Assembly: GCA_934725425.1 (NCBI GenBank)
Contig: CAKVAX010000002.1
Coordinates: forward strand, 134,141-198,140
DNA length: 64,000 nucleotides
Direction: 5' to 3'
Origin: an uncultured Eubacteriales bacterium
Lineage (GTDB): Bacteria > Bacillota > Clostridia > Oscillospirales > Acutalibacteraceae
Shown here: positions 7,966 to 16,725 of the stretch, piece by piece
How positions within the stretch are numbered: position 1 is the first letter of the stretch
Layout of the letters: each line of letters opens with the position of its first letter
Notes under the pieces: generated by a model
What the model was told of the DNA's origin: nothing
The model's input: only the letters and a program-made list of their open reading frames with translations
Databases searched by the model: none
Made by a program: the position numbers and the translations under genes

Positions 7966-8733
7966 TTACGCACCCAGATATGTATCTTCTAGGAATTGAA
8001 ATTTATTAGAGTCTTGACAAAGAACTTCCCTACAAAAATCTGTGTTGTAATAACATATAGCTTTAAGTGGACCTCCTGTTGCCGAGCCAACAATATCTAT
8101 TAAAGGATATATAATGCTTGAGTAATCTCCATAAAAACAACTTTCTATAAAAGCGTCAAAATTTTGTTCATAGAGAATTTTTCCGTCTTTTTCTATTGTC
8201 ATTTTATCTTTTGAAGATATGTCCAAAATTTTTATAGTACAGCCACAAGTTCCATCTTTACGGTATAAACAGCAAGAAAAAGAATCCTTAGAATAAAATA
8301 TTTTCAAATTCTTAAATGCTCTTTTTAAGCTGTCTTTGTCCATTCCTTTGGTAAATATTTTTGCAAGGCAGTTGCTGGAAGTGACGTTCCCGGAAAATAG
8401 AGGATTTTTAGCAGGAGTTACCGTTGGTTTGTTTTCGGATTTTTTTGAAGAGTTTGGTTTCAAAGATTCCTCTTGTGGAAGACTTGTTTTTGATTCATCT
8501 TTAGATTTTTTAGGGAGATTTTTTGCAAAAATATATCCTGCTATAGCAGTGGATGCAAAAACTGTTCCTACGACTGATACTGTATAATTAGATAGAAAAT
8601 TGTGAATTTTTTTCCCCATTGTAGTGGTGGTATTGTCAGAATTTTTACACTCGGCGGGAATGTTAGAACCCACTGTAAGCAGAGTTGTACTTGTGAGGAC
8701 CACTGACAACATTTTAGTAATATTCTTATTCAT
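7966..8733 (-). CDS. Exported or membrane-anchored protein of unknown function
   Basis: A 255-residue protein I do not recognise. It has a signal peptide at about 1-28 (cut near PAEC) and a second hydrophobic segment at about 50-70. A Lys/Ser/Pro-rich linker covers about 74-112. The C-terminal part (about 113-255) looks like a small mixed alpha/beta domain with nine or so cysteines, including a CCLY...CGC cluster, which is unusual for a cytosolic clostridial protein. Cleavage of the first segment would leave it membrane-bound with the C-terminal domain outside. It has its own strong promoter and no partner gene. The promoter style and topology group it with the other exported orphans in this window. 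Confidence 0.7.
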   Translation of the reverse strand: MNKNITKMLSVVLTSTTLLTVGSNIPAECKNSDNTTTTMGKKIHNFLSNYTVSVVGTVFASTAIAGYIFAKNLPKKSKDESKTSLPQEESLKPNSSKKSENKPTVTPAKNPLFSGNVTSSNCLAKIFTKGMDKDSLKRAFKNLKIFYSKDSFSCCLYRKDGTCGCTIKILDISSKDKMTIEKDGKILYEQNFDAFIESCFYGDYSSIIYPLIDIVGSATGGPLKAICYYNTDFCREVLCQDSNKFQFLEDTYLGA

Positions 8734-8769
8734 TTTTTCTTCCCTTCAATTTTTCTTTATTAGAGTTTA

Positions 8770-8798
8770 ATTGTATCATAAATACAATATAATGTCAA
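8770..8798 (-). promoter_or_regulatory. Promoter of the exported unknown at 7966
   Basis: On the minus strand TTGACA (8798-8793) and TACAAT (8775-8770) are 17 nt apart, 37 nt before the ATG. Confidence 0.82.
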
Positions 8799-8912
8799 AG
8801 AGGCTTAACTATCTCAAGGAAAAAATATTTTTTAAATATATCGGGTAGAATATAATTTTGTTTTATAATATAATATATACACATTTTAATTTTTTTAAGG
8901 GGTGGACAGTAT

Positions 8913-9929
8913 ATGTCAGATAAAAAAATTATTTTAACGGGCGACAGACCAACAGGAAAACTTCACTTGGGGCATTATATCGGCTCGCTTAAAAATCGTG
9001 TGGAGTTACAAAATAAATATGAACAATATATATTAGTTGCAGACGTTCAGGCACTTACCGATAATGCCGAAAATCCTGAAAAAGTAAGAAATAACGTAAT
9101 AGAATTGCTTTTGGATTATTTATCCGTTGGAATAGACCCTTCCAAAACGACTATTTGTATTCAATCTATGATACCTGCTATTGCCGAACTTACTGTATTT
9201 TATTTGAATCTTGTTACTCTTTCAAGAATTGAAAGAAATCCTACAGTAAAACAAGAACTGAAATTAAGAAAATTCGAAGGCGGAATACCCTGTGGATTTT
9301 TGACTTATCCTGTCAGTCAAGCCGCCGACATAACAGCCTTTGGAGCGAATTTAGTTCCTGCCGGGGAAGACCAATCGCCTATGATTGAGCAAACGCGCGA
9401 AATAGTAAGAAAATTTAATTCTATATACGACGAAGTGCTCGTTGAACCTGAAATTATGTTGTCTAAAACTCCTCGATTAGTGGGCACTGACGGAAAAAAC
9501 AAGATGAGCAAGTCTCTTGGCAACACTATATTCCTTTCTGATTCCGCTGATGAAATTGAGAAAAAGGTTATGAGAATGTTCACCGACCCCAATCATTTGA
9601 ACGTAAATGACCCCGGTGATACTAAAAATAATCCTGTGTTTATATATCTGGATGCATTTGGGGAAGACAAAGAAAAAATAAATTCTATGAAAGCTCATTA
9701 TGAAAAAGGCGGTCTAGGCGACGTCGCTGTTAAAAGATATTTGAATGAAGTCTTACAAAATCTTTTAGCTCCTATACGCGCAAGAAGAGAAAAATTAAAA
9801 GAAAATATCGATGATGTCTATAAAGTGGCATTTGAAGGAACCGAAAAAGCAAAGTTGATAACTGAAAATACCCTTAAAAAAGTAAAAAAAGCTATGAAGA
9901 TAGATTATCACAGTTTGTTATCCAAGTAA
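8913..9929 (+). CDS. trpS: Tryptophanyl-tRNA synthetase
   Basis: A 338-residue class I aminoacyl-tRNA synthetase that charges tRNA-Trp. The HIGH-type motif is LHLGHY in the N-terminal Rossmann fold (about residues 15-22) and the KMSKS loop is present as KMSKS at about 195-199. GEDQSP and the all-alpha C-terminal anticodon-binding region are also typical. Length fits bacterial TrpRS. An AGGGGTGG ribosome site precedes the ATG. The 180-nt leader is too short and lacks a T-box core, so tRNA-sensing attenuation is not supported here. It is a single gene closed by a strong terminator. Confidence 0.97.
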   Translation: MSDKKIILTGDRPTGKLHLGHYIGSLKNRVELQNKYEQYILVADVQALTDNAENPEKVRNNVIELLLDYLSVGIDPSKTTICIQSMIPAIAELTVFYLNLVTLSRIERNPTVKQELKLRKFEGGIPCGFLTYPVSQAADITAFGANLVPAGEDQSPMIEQTREIVRKFNSIYDEVLVEPEIMLSKTPRLVGTDGKNKMSKSLGNTIFLSDSADEIEKKVMRMFTDPNHLNVNDPGDTKNNPVFIYLDAFGEDKEKINSMKAHYEKGGLGDVAVKRYLNEVLQNLLAPIRARREKLKENIDDVYKVAFEGTEKAKLITENTLKKVKKAMKIDYHSLLSK

Positions 9930-9932
9930 TTA

Positions 9933-9963
9933 AGAGCGCTCATTATGAATGAGCGCTCTTTTT
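9933..9963 (+). terminator. Strong terminator after trpS
   Basis: A perfect 12-bp stem (AGAGCGCTCATT and its complement) with a 3-nt loop is followed by T5. The A-rich other side suggests it also ends the convergent glycosyltransferase transcript. Confidence 0.92.
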
Positions 9964-9978
9964 AAATGTAAGATAAAT

Positions 9979-11187
9979 TTATTTTTTCATACTGTGAATT
10001 AAATTAAATATATTTTTCAAACAATCCGATTTGTCAAAATTTGTACAGTTGTATTTCATAAAATTCAATTTTTCTGGGTTTAAAAGAAGATTTCGTATTA
10101 TATTTTCTTCTCCTGATGCATTTTCCAGCTTTACAGCCATATTTTTTCCGACTAAGAAATTTGCATTTTCTTCTTCTTGCCCCGGAATTGCACCGAATAA
10201 AGCCATAGGCAAATTACACGCTAAAGCTTCACTTATTGTCAATCCGCCGGGCTTAGTTATAATTAAATCCGAAACATGCATGTACTTGTCCACTTCATTG
10301 GTATAGTAAATAAGCTTGGTGGGCTTTGTGATTTTGAATTCATCTGATTTTTTTACCGCCATAATTTTTAAATGTTTTTCGGATAAATTTTTTAGATGCA
10401 TTTTTGCCAAAATTTTATCTCTTTTACGCAATCTTTTACCGTGAGTCAACTGTTTCAAATCGTCGAAAAGGCCTTTGTTTTTTCCGGTTATAATTATTAT
10501 CTGAAAATCTAAATCCACTTGTTGAAGCTTTACGAATATTTTCCCAATATTCGCAAGTCCAAAATTTCCGGCCATTATTAAGATGGTTGGCAAATCTTCT
10601 TTAAGCCCTAAATTTCTTAGTTCATCTTTTTTATTCACAAAATTAAAGAAATCGTTGTCTACAGGTATTCCGAAGGGATGAATTTTATTTTTTTCTACAC
10701 CCATTTCTTCCATAGGTTCAATCATTTCTTCGTTGGCTACAACGTATGAATCTACATTAGGACTAAGCCAAGTTCTATGAGGAGCATAGTCTGTCATTAT
10801 GCAGACAAGAGGGATACTTAAATTTTCGTTTTTTTTCAGATGCGAAATCATCTCTGTAGAAAACGGATGTGTACTTATTATCAAATCAGGTTTTTCTTCC
10901 ACTATCAATGGAATTAACTTCTTGCTTATTGTCTTATTTATTACTTCGACAATTTTATTAAGAGATTTCTTATTTGTTGTGTTGTACATCAATTTCCATA
11001 TATTTGGATGTTTCTTCGCCAGATGCTCATAAATTTCCACAACAGTTTTGTTAAGAAGTGGACTAATATATTCAAGAGTATCAATGACCGTAGCCAAATC
11101 TCCGTTGTCATTAAGATATTCTTTCACGCAATTTGCAGCACTCATATGGCCTCCGCCGGTAGATGCTGATAATATTATTATTTTCAC
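9979..11187 (-). CDS. UgtP/MGDG-synthase-type glycosyltransferase (diacylglycerol glucosyltransferase)
   Basis: A 402-residue GT-B (family 28) enzyme. The N-terminus has the MGDG-synthase signature SASTGGGHMSAA (about 7-18), and the C-terminal nucleotide-sugar site reads ITKPGGLTISEALA (about 312-325). Relatives transfer glucose from UDP-glucose to diacylglycerol at the inner membrane face, making the glycolipid anchor of lipoteichoic acid. That fits the dlt operon at 25-29 kb. It lacks a signal peptide or membrane span, as expected for a peripheral enzyme. The gene is third in an apparent operon after the vanY-like gene and fmt, with a 26-nt gap. The exact lipid product is inferred from family membership. 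Confidence 0.85.
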   Translation of the reverse strand: MKIIILSASTGGGHMSAANCVKEYLNDNGDLATVIDTLEYISPLLNKTVVEIYEHLAKKHPNIWKLMYNTTNKKSLNKIVEVINKTISKKLIPLIVEEKPDLIISTHPFSTEMISHLKKNENLSIPLVCIMTDYAPHRTWLSPNVDSYVVANEEMIEPMEEMGVEKNKIHPFGIPVDNDFFNFVNKKDELRNLGLKEDLPTILIMAGNFGLANIGKIFVKLQQVDLDFQIIIITGKNKGLFDDLKQLTHGKRLRKRDKILAKMHLKNLSEKHLKIMAVKKSDEFKITKPTKLIYYTNEVDKYMHVSDLIITKPGGLTISEALACNLPMALFGAIPGQEEENANFLVGKNMAVKLENASGEENIIRNLLLNPEKLNFMKYNCTNFDKSDCLKNIFNLIHSMKK

Positions 11188-11213
11188 AATTTACCTCTTT
11201 TTAAAATATGAAG

Positions 11214-12146
11214 TTATTTGACTAAGCCTAAAATAACTTTGTCACTTAATCTGAATCCTCTTGCAAAGTCAGATGCTCCCATTCTTTTTTTACCTTCTAT
11301 TTGAACTTCAATTAGCTCCAAAGAAGTATTGTTTCCGCATCCTACAATAAGAGGGTCGATCGAAACAATTTTTCCGGGATAAGAAGAACGTACTGTGGAA
11401 ATTTTTGACTTATAAATCTTAAATAATTTCCCACGCAACCTTGTATGAGCTATAGGCCAAGAATTGCAGCCTCGTATTATGTTGTGGATTACCTGTGCAT
11501 CGGCCTGCCAATTTATTTCGCCGTTCAATTTATCCAGTGGAGGCGAAAATGTTGCTTCTTCCGAATTTTGGGGAATTGATTTTAAATTTCCGGCTTCTAA
11601 TTCTTCTAATGTTTTTATTAATAAATCAGCTCCAACTTCTGACATTCTTACTTTGAGTTCATCAGAGGTTTCGTTTTCTTCAATATATAATTTACTTTGC
11701 AGCAAAATATCACCGGTATCCAAGCCTTCGTTCATGTACATAGTGGTAACTCCGGTGACTGTATCCCCGTTAATAATACTCCATTGAATAGGGGCGGCGC
11801 CACGATATTTAGGAAGCAATGACCCATGGACATTTATACAACCGTATTTTGGCATATCTATTATTTGTTTAGGAAGAATTTTCCCGTAAGCTACTACAAT
11901 GATTATATCCGGATTTAAACTTTTTATTAAATTTATTGTGCTGTCTGATTTTACTTTTTCAGGTTGATAAACCTCTATACCATTCTCTTGGGCAAAAACT
12001 TTGACCGGCGGGGGAGTGATTATCATTTTTCTTCCTTGCGGTTTATCAGGTTTGGTGAAAACAGCACATACATTATATTTATTATCGATTAATTTTTTTA
12101 GAGACGGAACAGCAAATTCCGGAGTACCCATAAAAACAATTTTCAA
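11214..12146 (-). CDS. fmt: Methionyl-tRNA formyltransferase
   Basis: A 310-residue enzyme that formylates Met-tRNA(fMet) with 10-formyl-THF. The start MKIVFMGTPEFAVPSL is typical. The catalytic region has NVHGSLLPKYRGAAPIQ (about 107-123, with the active-site Asn and His), and LDTGDILLQ follows. The C-terminal tRNA-binding OB domain covers about 205-310. It supplies initiation in step with fhs, which makes the donor. It begins 1 nt after the stop of the vanY-like gene, so the two are translationally linked. The usual neighbour def is absent here. Confidence 0.97.
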   Translation of the reverse strand: MKIVFMGTPEFAVPSLKKLIDNKYNVCAVFTKPDKPQGRKMIITPPPVKVFAQENGIEVYQPEKVKSDSTINLIKSLNPDIIIVVAYGKILPKQIIDMPKYGCINVHGSLLPKYRGAAPIQWSIINGDTVTGVTTMYMNEGLDTGDILLQSKLYIEENETSDELKVRMSEVGADLLIKTLEELEAGNLKSIPQNSEEATFSPPLDKLNGEINWQADAQVIHNIIRGCNSWPIAHTRLRGKLFKIYKSKISTVRSSYPGKIVSIDPLIVGCGNNTSLELIEVQIEGKKRMGASDFARGFRLSDKVILGLVK

Positions 12147-12147
12147 T

Positions 12148-12786
12148 TTATTGCACCTCAGTATTAGTTTTTATTTTTTGTTCATAGTATTCTTCCAAAG
12201 TTAATTTATTATCATACAGATATTTTGCAAGACTATTTCCGACATACCGTATATGCCATGGTTCAAATTTCATATTGGTTATGGTTTCTTTTCCTTTCGG
12301 ATACCTCAAGATAAATCCGAATTTGTGAAGAATAGTGTGAAGCCAGGCGGTTTGGCTGTTTATGCTTCCGTCCTTATTAAGTGCAATTCCGTACCACTTT
12401 CCGTTTATAAATAAATCGCAGTCTAAACATAGCCCTGTGTTATGTTCAGAATACCCGGGCAAGCACGCACTTTTTCTGGCAAATTCAATTCCTTTGGATT
12501 TAACAAAATAATCGTACTTAGTCTTTTGCTGCTCGAAAGAAAGATACCCGCTTGTTATATCTAAAATTACTCCGTTTTCTTTGCAGTAATTTTGAAGTTC
12601 TCTAAAATTTTTGTATGTTTCTTTTTCTAGAAAATTTACTCTTTCTTTTATTTTAAAAGTATCAAAGACTACATCATTATTTTTTATTGACTCGGTTCTT
12701 ACCAAATTAGGAATAATTGTTTCGTTGACAAATTTTTCATCAATACCATTGTATTTATTTACCAGTATAGAATAATCCACATTCAC
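12148..12786 (-). CDS. D-alanyl-D-alanine carboxypeptidase, M15B (VanY-like)
   Basis: A 212-residue zinc peptidase of the VanY/DdpX type that removes D-Ala from peptidoglycan stems. The zinc ligands are in SEHNTGLCLD (the SxHxxGxAxD motif, about 109-118) and EPWHIRY (about 177-183, catalytic Glu and ligand His). Unlike most VanY proteins it has no signal peptide or membrane span at the N-terminus. Either the start is missed or it is cytosolic, and no better upstream start is visible. It opens the operon with fmt and the UgtP-like gene. No vanRS or vanHAX genes are nearby, so a resistance role is not supported. Confidence 0.85.
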   Translation of the reverse strand: MNVDYSILVNKYNGIDEKFVNETIIPNLVRTESIKNNDVVFDTFKIKERVNFLEKETYKNFRELQNYCKENGVILDITSGYLSFEQQKTKYDYFVKSKGIEFARKSACLPGYSEHNTGLCLDCDLFINGKWYGIALNKDGSINSQTAWLHTILHKFGFILRYPKGKETITNMKFEPWHIRYVGNSLAKYLYDNKLTLEEYYEQKIKTNTEVQ

Positions 12787-12895
12787 TCACCTCAGCCAAA
12801 AAATATTCTTGTTTTTATTACATAATAGTAGATTTATAAAATATTTTCAACCGAAAAATTAAGTGATGTGTAAAAAGCCAGGACTTTCATAAAGT

Positions 12896-13468
12896 TTAAA
12901 TTCCAAAATTGATGCTATGTTCTCCCGGTGTGATACCATATTCAAAAAATAAATTCTGCTCATCCTCAGTAAGCTCTCGAGCAAATTTTATACAAATTTC
13001 CATTCCGTTTTGAACTTCTGGGTTTATTGATGCATTTTGAAAAAGATAAATCTTCGAGCGGATGATTACATTAGAATTAATTATGTTTAAAATATTGCGA
13101 TAATTATAACCTTTGGAATCGCAGTATGTTTTTAAGATTTTTTTAACCATATAGTTTTGTTCTGATTGGGAGCAACTACGAAAATTCCTTCCTATAGAGG
13201 ATAAGCTTTTAACAAGATTTTTGGAAATTTCCATAACTAATTGCCTTAAGTTCTCCGGTACCATATTTAGATTATATCTAAGGTCAAAAAAATTTATGAA
13301 ATTTATACCGTTCGAAAGCATGCACTCGCACAAATTTTCTTTGCACTGAAGATATGTTGATAGATCGGTGGAGATTATATCGTTGCCTGCGTGTAGATTT
13401 GTGGTAAGTCCTCCGATGGATAATGCTATTCCAAGTGTTACGCTGAGTAGTTTTTTAAATTTTTTCAT
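12896..13468 (-). CDS. Exported protein of unknown function (190 aa)
   Basis: An unrecognised protein with a clear signal peptide: basic MKKFKKL, hydrophobic core to about 23, cut after LHA at 27. The mature part (about 28-190) is predicted mostly helical and has six or so cysteines, with a CECML pair near its start. No known catalytic motif is visible. A strong AAAGGAGG site 8 nt before the ATG and its own near-consensus promoter show it is a real gene. It is monocistronic. It belongs with the other exported orphans by architecture and promoter type. Confidence 0.72.
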   Translation of the reverse strand: MKKFKKLLSVTLGIALSIGGLTTNLHAGNDIISTDLSTYLQCKENLCECMLSNGINFINFFDLRYNLNMVPENLRQLVMEISKNLVKSLSSIGRNFRSCSQSEQNYMVKKILKTYCDSKGYNYRNILNIINSNVIIRSKIYLFQNASINPEVQNGMEICIKFARELTEDEQNLFFEYGITPGEHSINFGI

Positions 13469-13502
13469 ATATTTTCCTCCTTTTATGTTAAGCGGGAATT
13501 AC

Positions 13503-13531
13503 ATTATACCACGAATCTCTTTAAAAATCAA
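13503..13531 (-). promoter_or_regulatory. Promoter of the exported unknown at 12896
   Basis: On the minus strand TTGATT (13531-13526) and a perfect TATAAT (13508-13503) lie 17 nt apart, 34 nt from the start codon. Confidence 0.8.
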
Positions 13532-13634
13532 ATAAAAATACATACTCAGGCTTAGTGCAGACTTGTAGATGCCACGGTGATAGATTTGCGTGGTGAAAAA
13601 GTTGCAGTTATTCAAAATTTTATCTTTCAGTAGT

Positions 13635-13663
13635 AAAAAAACCACACGAAAAAGTGTGGTTTT
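13635..13663 (-). terminator. Terminator of the prfA-M18 operon
   Basis: A 10-bp stem (AAAACCACAC and complement) with a 6-nt loop ends in a run of T on the minus strand, just after the M18 peptidase stop. Confidence 0.88.
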
Positions 13664-13674
13664 GTTATTTGAAA

Positions 13675-15087
13675 TTAAATATCATAATCGCTGAAAAATG
13701 CTTTTATTCCTTTGAAAGTCATATAGAGGTCTATTTTTGAAATCACTTCGAAAGGAGAATGCATTGACAGAACCGGAACGCCTACATCGATCACATCTGC
13801 ATTTAAATTCGAAACATATTTTGCGATTGTTCCGCCGCCTCCGATATCAACCTTACCAAGTTCGCTGCTTTGCCATACTACGTTGTTGTCGCTGAAAAGC
13901 TTACAAATTTCACCCGTGAATTCTGCCGAAGCATCAGAGGTGCCGTATTTTCCGCCGCTTCCGGTATATTTCGTAAGCACTACGCCGTGATTGATGAATG
14001 AACTATTTCTGATTTCGTAGTTACTTGCAAAAGTTGGGTCATATGCAGCATTTACATCGGCTGAAAGACATTTTGATTTTGAAAGTACATCTCTTCCTTT
14101 GATATTATCCATATTGGCAAGGTCGGAAATTAAGTATTTAAGGAAATTCGACTGCATACCTGTGTTGCCGTCACTGCCGGTTTCTTCTTTGTCTGCCAAA
14201 AGAACTATAGTTGTTTTTTCGGGAGAAGTACATTCGAGAATCGCTTCTATGCAGGGGTATGCGCAAGAGCGATCGTCATGAGCGTATCCTCCGATCATAC
14301 TTCTGTCAAACCCGATATCTCTAGCTTTCATTGCCGGTACTAATTCTAAGTCTGACGAAATCAAATCGTCTTCTACGATGCCATATTTTTCGTTTAATAA
14401 TTTTAAAATATTTAATTTTACAAGTTCTGATTCTTCATCATTTTTAAAGGGCATGCTCCCGATGAGTATGTTTAAATCCTCGCCCATTATAGCTTCGCAC
14501 ATTTTTTTGTTCATTTGTTCTCTTGCCAAGTGGGGAAGAAGGTCAGTAACGCAGAAACATGGTTCGTTTTCATCTTCTCCCAAGTTTACGTCTACATATG
14601 AACCATCTTTTTTTACAATTCTTCCGTGTAATGATAGCGGTATGGTAGTCCATTGATATTTTTTGATTCCGCCGTAATAATGCGATTTAAACATCGCCAG
14701 TTCATTTGTTTCAAAAAGAGGATTTGGCTTTAAATCCAGTCTTGGAGCATCCACATGAGAAATAGCCAGCTTAACTCCTTGTTTGGTTCCTTGTTTTCCG
14801 ATGACTACCAATGCTACGGCATGGCCTCTGTTTACAACGTAAAATTTATCACCCGGTTTGTATTTTTTAGATTTGTCAAATTCAGTAAATCCTGCTTCTT
14901 TGGCTTTTTCTACTGCAAAAATTACGCTCTCTCTTTCTGTTTTCGAAGCGTCCAAGAAGTTTTTATATTTCTCACCGAATATTTCGATTTTTTTCATTTC
15001 ATCTTCAGAAATAGTTTTAGCGCCATGCTTAGCGGTTGAAAATAATTTTTCTTTTAGTAATTTTGTTTCACTTTTTGTTGAATCCAT
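13675..15087 (-). CDS. M18-family aminopeptidase
   Basis: A 470-residue metallo-aminopeptidase of family M18 (aspartyl-aminopeptidase/ApeA type), a cytosolic enzyme that removes N-terminal residues from peptides. Landmarks are SHVDAPRLDLKPNPLFE near 109-125 with the first zinc His and Asp, DKEETGSDGNTG at about 299-310 with the catalytic Glu pair, and MHSPFEVISK near the C-terminus with the last zinc His. Length is normal for the Firmicutes group. It is the last gene of the prfA-tsaC-transglycosylase-M18 operon, starting 3 nt after the transglycosylase stop. The role is general peptide turnover. Confidence 0.93.
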   Translation of the reverse strand: MDSTKSETKLLKEKLFSTAKHGAKTISEDEMKKIEIFGEKYKNFLDASKTERESVIFAVEKAKEAGFTEFDKSKKYKPGDKFYVVNRGHAVALVVIGKQGTKQGVKLAISHVDAPRLDLKPNPLFETNELAMFKSHYYGGIKKYQWTTIPLSLHGRIVKKDGSYVDVNLGEDENEPCFCVTDLLPHLAREQMNKKMCEAIMGEDLNILIGSMPFKNDEESELVKLNILKLLNEKYGIVEDDLISSDLELVPAMKARDIGFDRSMIGGYAHDDRSCAYPCIEAILECTSPEKTTIVLLADKEETGSDGNTGMQSNFLKYLISDLANMDNIKGRDVLSKSKCLSADVNAAYDPTFASNYEIRNSSFINHGVVLTKYTGSGGKYGTSDASAEFTGEICKLFSDNNVVWQSSELGKVDIGGGGTIAKYVSNLNADVIDVGVPVLSMHSPFEVISKIDLYMTFKGIKAFFSDYDI

Positions 15088-15090
15088 AAA

Positions 15091-15564
15091 TTATATCTCC
15101 TCTTTTTCAAAATAAATTTTATTGTACATTTTTTCTGCATGTTTAACTTTTTTTAAATATACTTCGGTTTCGGAATAAGGAATCTTAATCAAATGTTTTC
15201 CGTCTTGAGAAAAGTTTTTATCGCTAAGCCATCTGTCAGCAGTAGCAACTCCGGCGTTATACGCGCATAAACACGAATCTGAATTTGAATACATCTTTTT
15301 TAAAACCGATATCAATAATGTCCCTCGAAGTATATTTATCCTGGGGTCTTTTATTAACGTTGAATCATATTTTTCCTTTTCATAGAGGTTTAACCATTCA
15401 AAGGTTTCTTTGGTTATTTGCATAAGTCCTTGTGCATTGGCATGAGAATGCGCGCTTTCATTGAAATTGCTCTCGCACTTAATCACAGCATATATCAACG
15501 ATCTTTTCACTTTATATTTTGCCGAGGCTTCGTTCACATATTCTTCGTATTTAATCGGATACAT
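15091..15564 (-). CDS. Lytic murein transglycosylase (SLT domain); start probably further upstream
   Basis: From the ATG at 15564 the protein has 157 residues and is an almost bare SLT domain: catalytic Glu in KCESNFN, then AQGLMQITKETFEWL, then the C-AYNAG motif. It cleaves the glycan strand of peptidoglycan to anhydromuramyl ends. Relatives carry an N-terminal membrane anchor. Here the same frame stays open upstream and encodes a hydrophobic helix (about 20 residues, ILIFIAGIFLIISSV...). It has no ATG/GTG/TTG start, but GGAGG at 15681-15677 sits 7 nt before an ATA codon at 15669. The true start may thus be ATA 15669 (192 aa), or a frameshift separates anchor and domain. It follows tsaC in the prfA operon. 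Confidence 0.85.
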   Translation of the reverse strand: MYPIKYEEYVNEASAKYKVKRSLIYAVIKCESNFNESAHSHANAQGLMQITKETFEWLNLYEKEKYDSTLIKDPRINILRGTLLISVLKKMYSNSDSCLCAYNAGVATADRWLSDKNFSQDGKHLIKIPYSETEVYLKKVKHAEKMYNKIYFEKEEI

Positions 15565-15699
15565 ACATTTTAAAATTTTTTTGTACCCTAAAGTTATTAA
15601 AAAGACCGATGATATAATCAGAAATATTCCCGCTATAAAAATTAAAATTTTTCTATTTAATTTTATTATCTTAATTCCTCCAAAAATATCATAAATTTG

Positions 15700-16713
15700 T
15701 TACGTTAAATCAACAATTTCAAATCCGGCAGCTCTCACTAATCGATTGTAAACAGCTATGCTTACCTCATCGCTTTCATAAAAGTGAGCATAAACCAATT
15801 TGGCATCCAGCTCATCGGTTTGGCGCAATCTGTCAAAAATATTATGAGCTTGTTCCATAGAATTTTTGATGCTTCCGTAAGATATATATGGAACCTTCAA
15901 ATATGATATGTCTTCATCAAGGCATAAAGCAATTACGCCGGGATTGTAATTAAAGTTAACGTATTTAGCAAAGATTTCACTCGGTGCTTTTACCATTATG
16001 ACTCTTGCGCGTGGGGAATAGTGTTTGTATTTTACCCCCGGTGACAGAACTTTTTGATCTGAAGATATTTTTTCAAATACAGATTTATCTATTTCTATTT
16101 TTCCTACGACCTTTTCTATATCTTCAGGCGTTACAGCTCCGGGACGCAATAGTTTTGGAGTATCCTGCAGCAAAGATATTACAGTTGATTCAACGCCTAT
16201 ATCGCAATCTCCGCCGTCTACCATAGCATCTACTTTTCCGTCCAAATCTTTAATTACGTGACTGAATTGAGTGGGACTGGGCTTGCCGGACAGATTCGCC
16301 GAGGGCGCCACAAGTGGCACTCCTGACTTTTTTATAATTTCTCTTGCTATTTTATTTGACGGGAATCTTACCGCCACCGAATCCATTCCTGCAGTTACTT
16401 CATCGGGTATATTTTTATTTTTAGGAAGAATCATCGTCAAAGGTCCGGGCCAAAATTTTTCCGCGAGTTTTTTTGCTTTTTGGGGAAAATAAGAAACTAC
16501 ATTATATATTTCTTCTATGTCAGATATATGAACAATCAAAGGATTGTCGGACGGTCTTCCTTTTGCAGCAAATATTTTTTTTATGGCTTGTGGGTCAAAA
16601 GCACTTCCGGCCAAACCATACACTGTTTCTGTAGGGACAGCAACTATTCCTCCTGACGAAAGTATGCTTGCCGCTTGGGTTAAATTTGTTTCATCTAAAT
16701 GTAAAGTTTTCAA
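15700..16713 (-). CDS. L-threonylcarbamoyladenylate synthase (Sua5/TsaC type)
   Basis: A 337-residue protein. It makes threonylcarbamoyl-AMP from Thr, bicarbonate and ATP, the first step of the t6A37 modification of ANN-decoding tRNAs. The YrdC domain (about 1-205) has GGIVAVPTETVYGLAG, KGRPSDNPL and SANLSGKPSPTQ. The C-terminal Sua5 domain (about 215-337) makes this the long form. No key motif is missing. It begins 12 nt after prfA and precedes the transglycosylase, a conserved clostridial arrangement except that prmC, often between prfA and this gene, is absent. Confidence 0.94.
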   Translation of the reverse strand: MKTLHLDETNLTQAASILSSGGIVAVPTETVYGLAGSAFDPQAIKKIFAAKGRPSDNPLIVHISDIEEIYNVVSYFPQKAKKLAEKFWPGPLTMILPKNKNIPDEVTAGMDSVAVRFPSNKIAREIIKKSGVPLVAPSANLSGKPSPTQFSHVIKDLDGKVDAMVDGGDCDIGVESTVISLLQDTPKLLRPGAVTPEDIEKVVGKIEIDKSVFEKISSDQKVLSPGVKYKHYSPRARVIMVKAPSEIFAKYVNFNYNPGVIALCLDEDISYLKVPYISYGSIKNSMEQAHNIFDRLRQTDELDAKLVYAHFYESDEVSIAVYNRLVRAAGFEIVDLT

Positions 16714-16725
16714 TTCTATCAGTCC

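Noticed and set aside
8820..8912. T-box leader for trpS, suggested by GGGGTGGAC before the start
   Set aside because: The sequence is the ribosome site; there is no stem I, no T-box core and no terminator/antiterminator pair in the short leader.
12148..12786. VanY-like gene as a vancomycin-resistance determinant
   Set aside because: No vanHAX, vanRS or ligase gene is nearby; it sits in a housekeeping operon with fmt.
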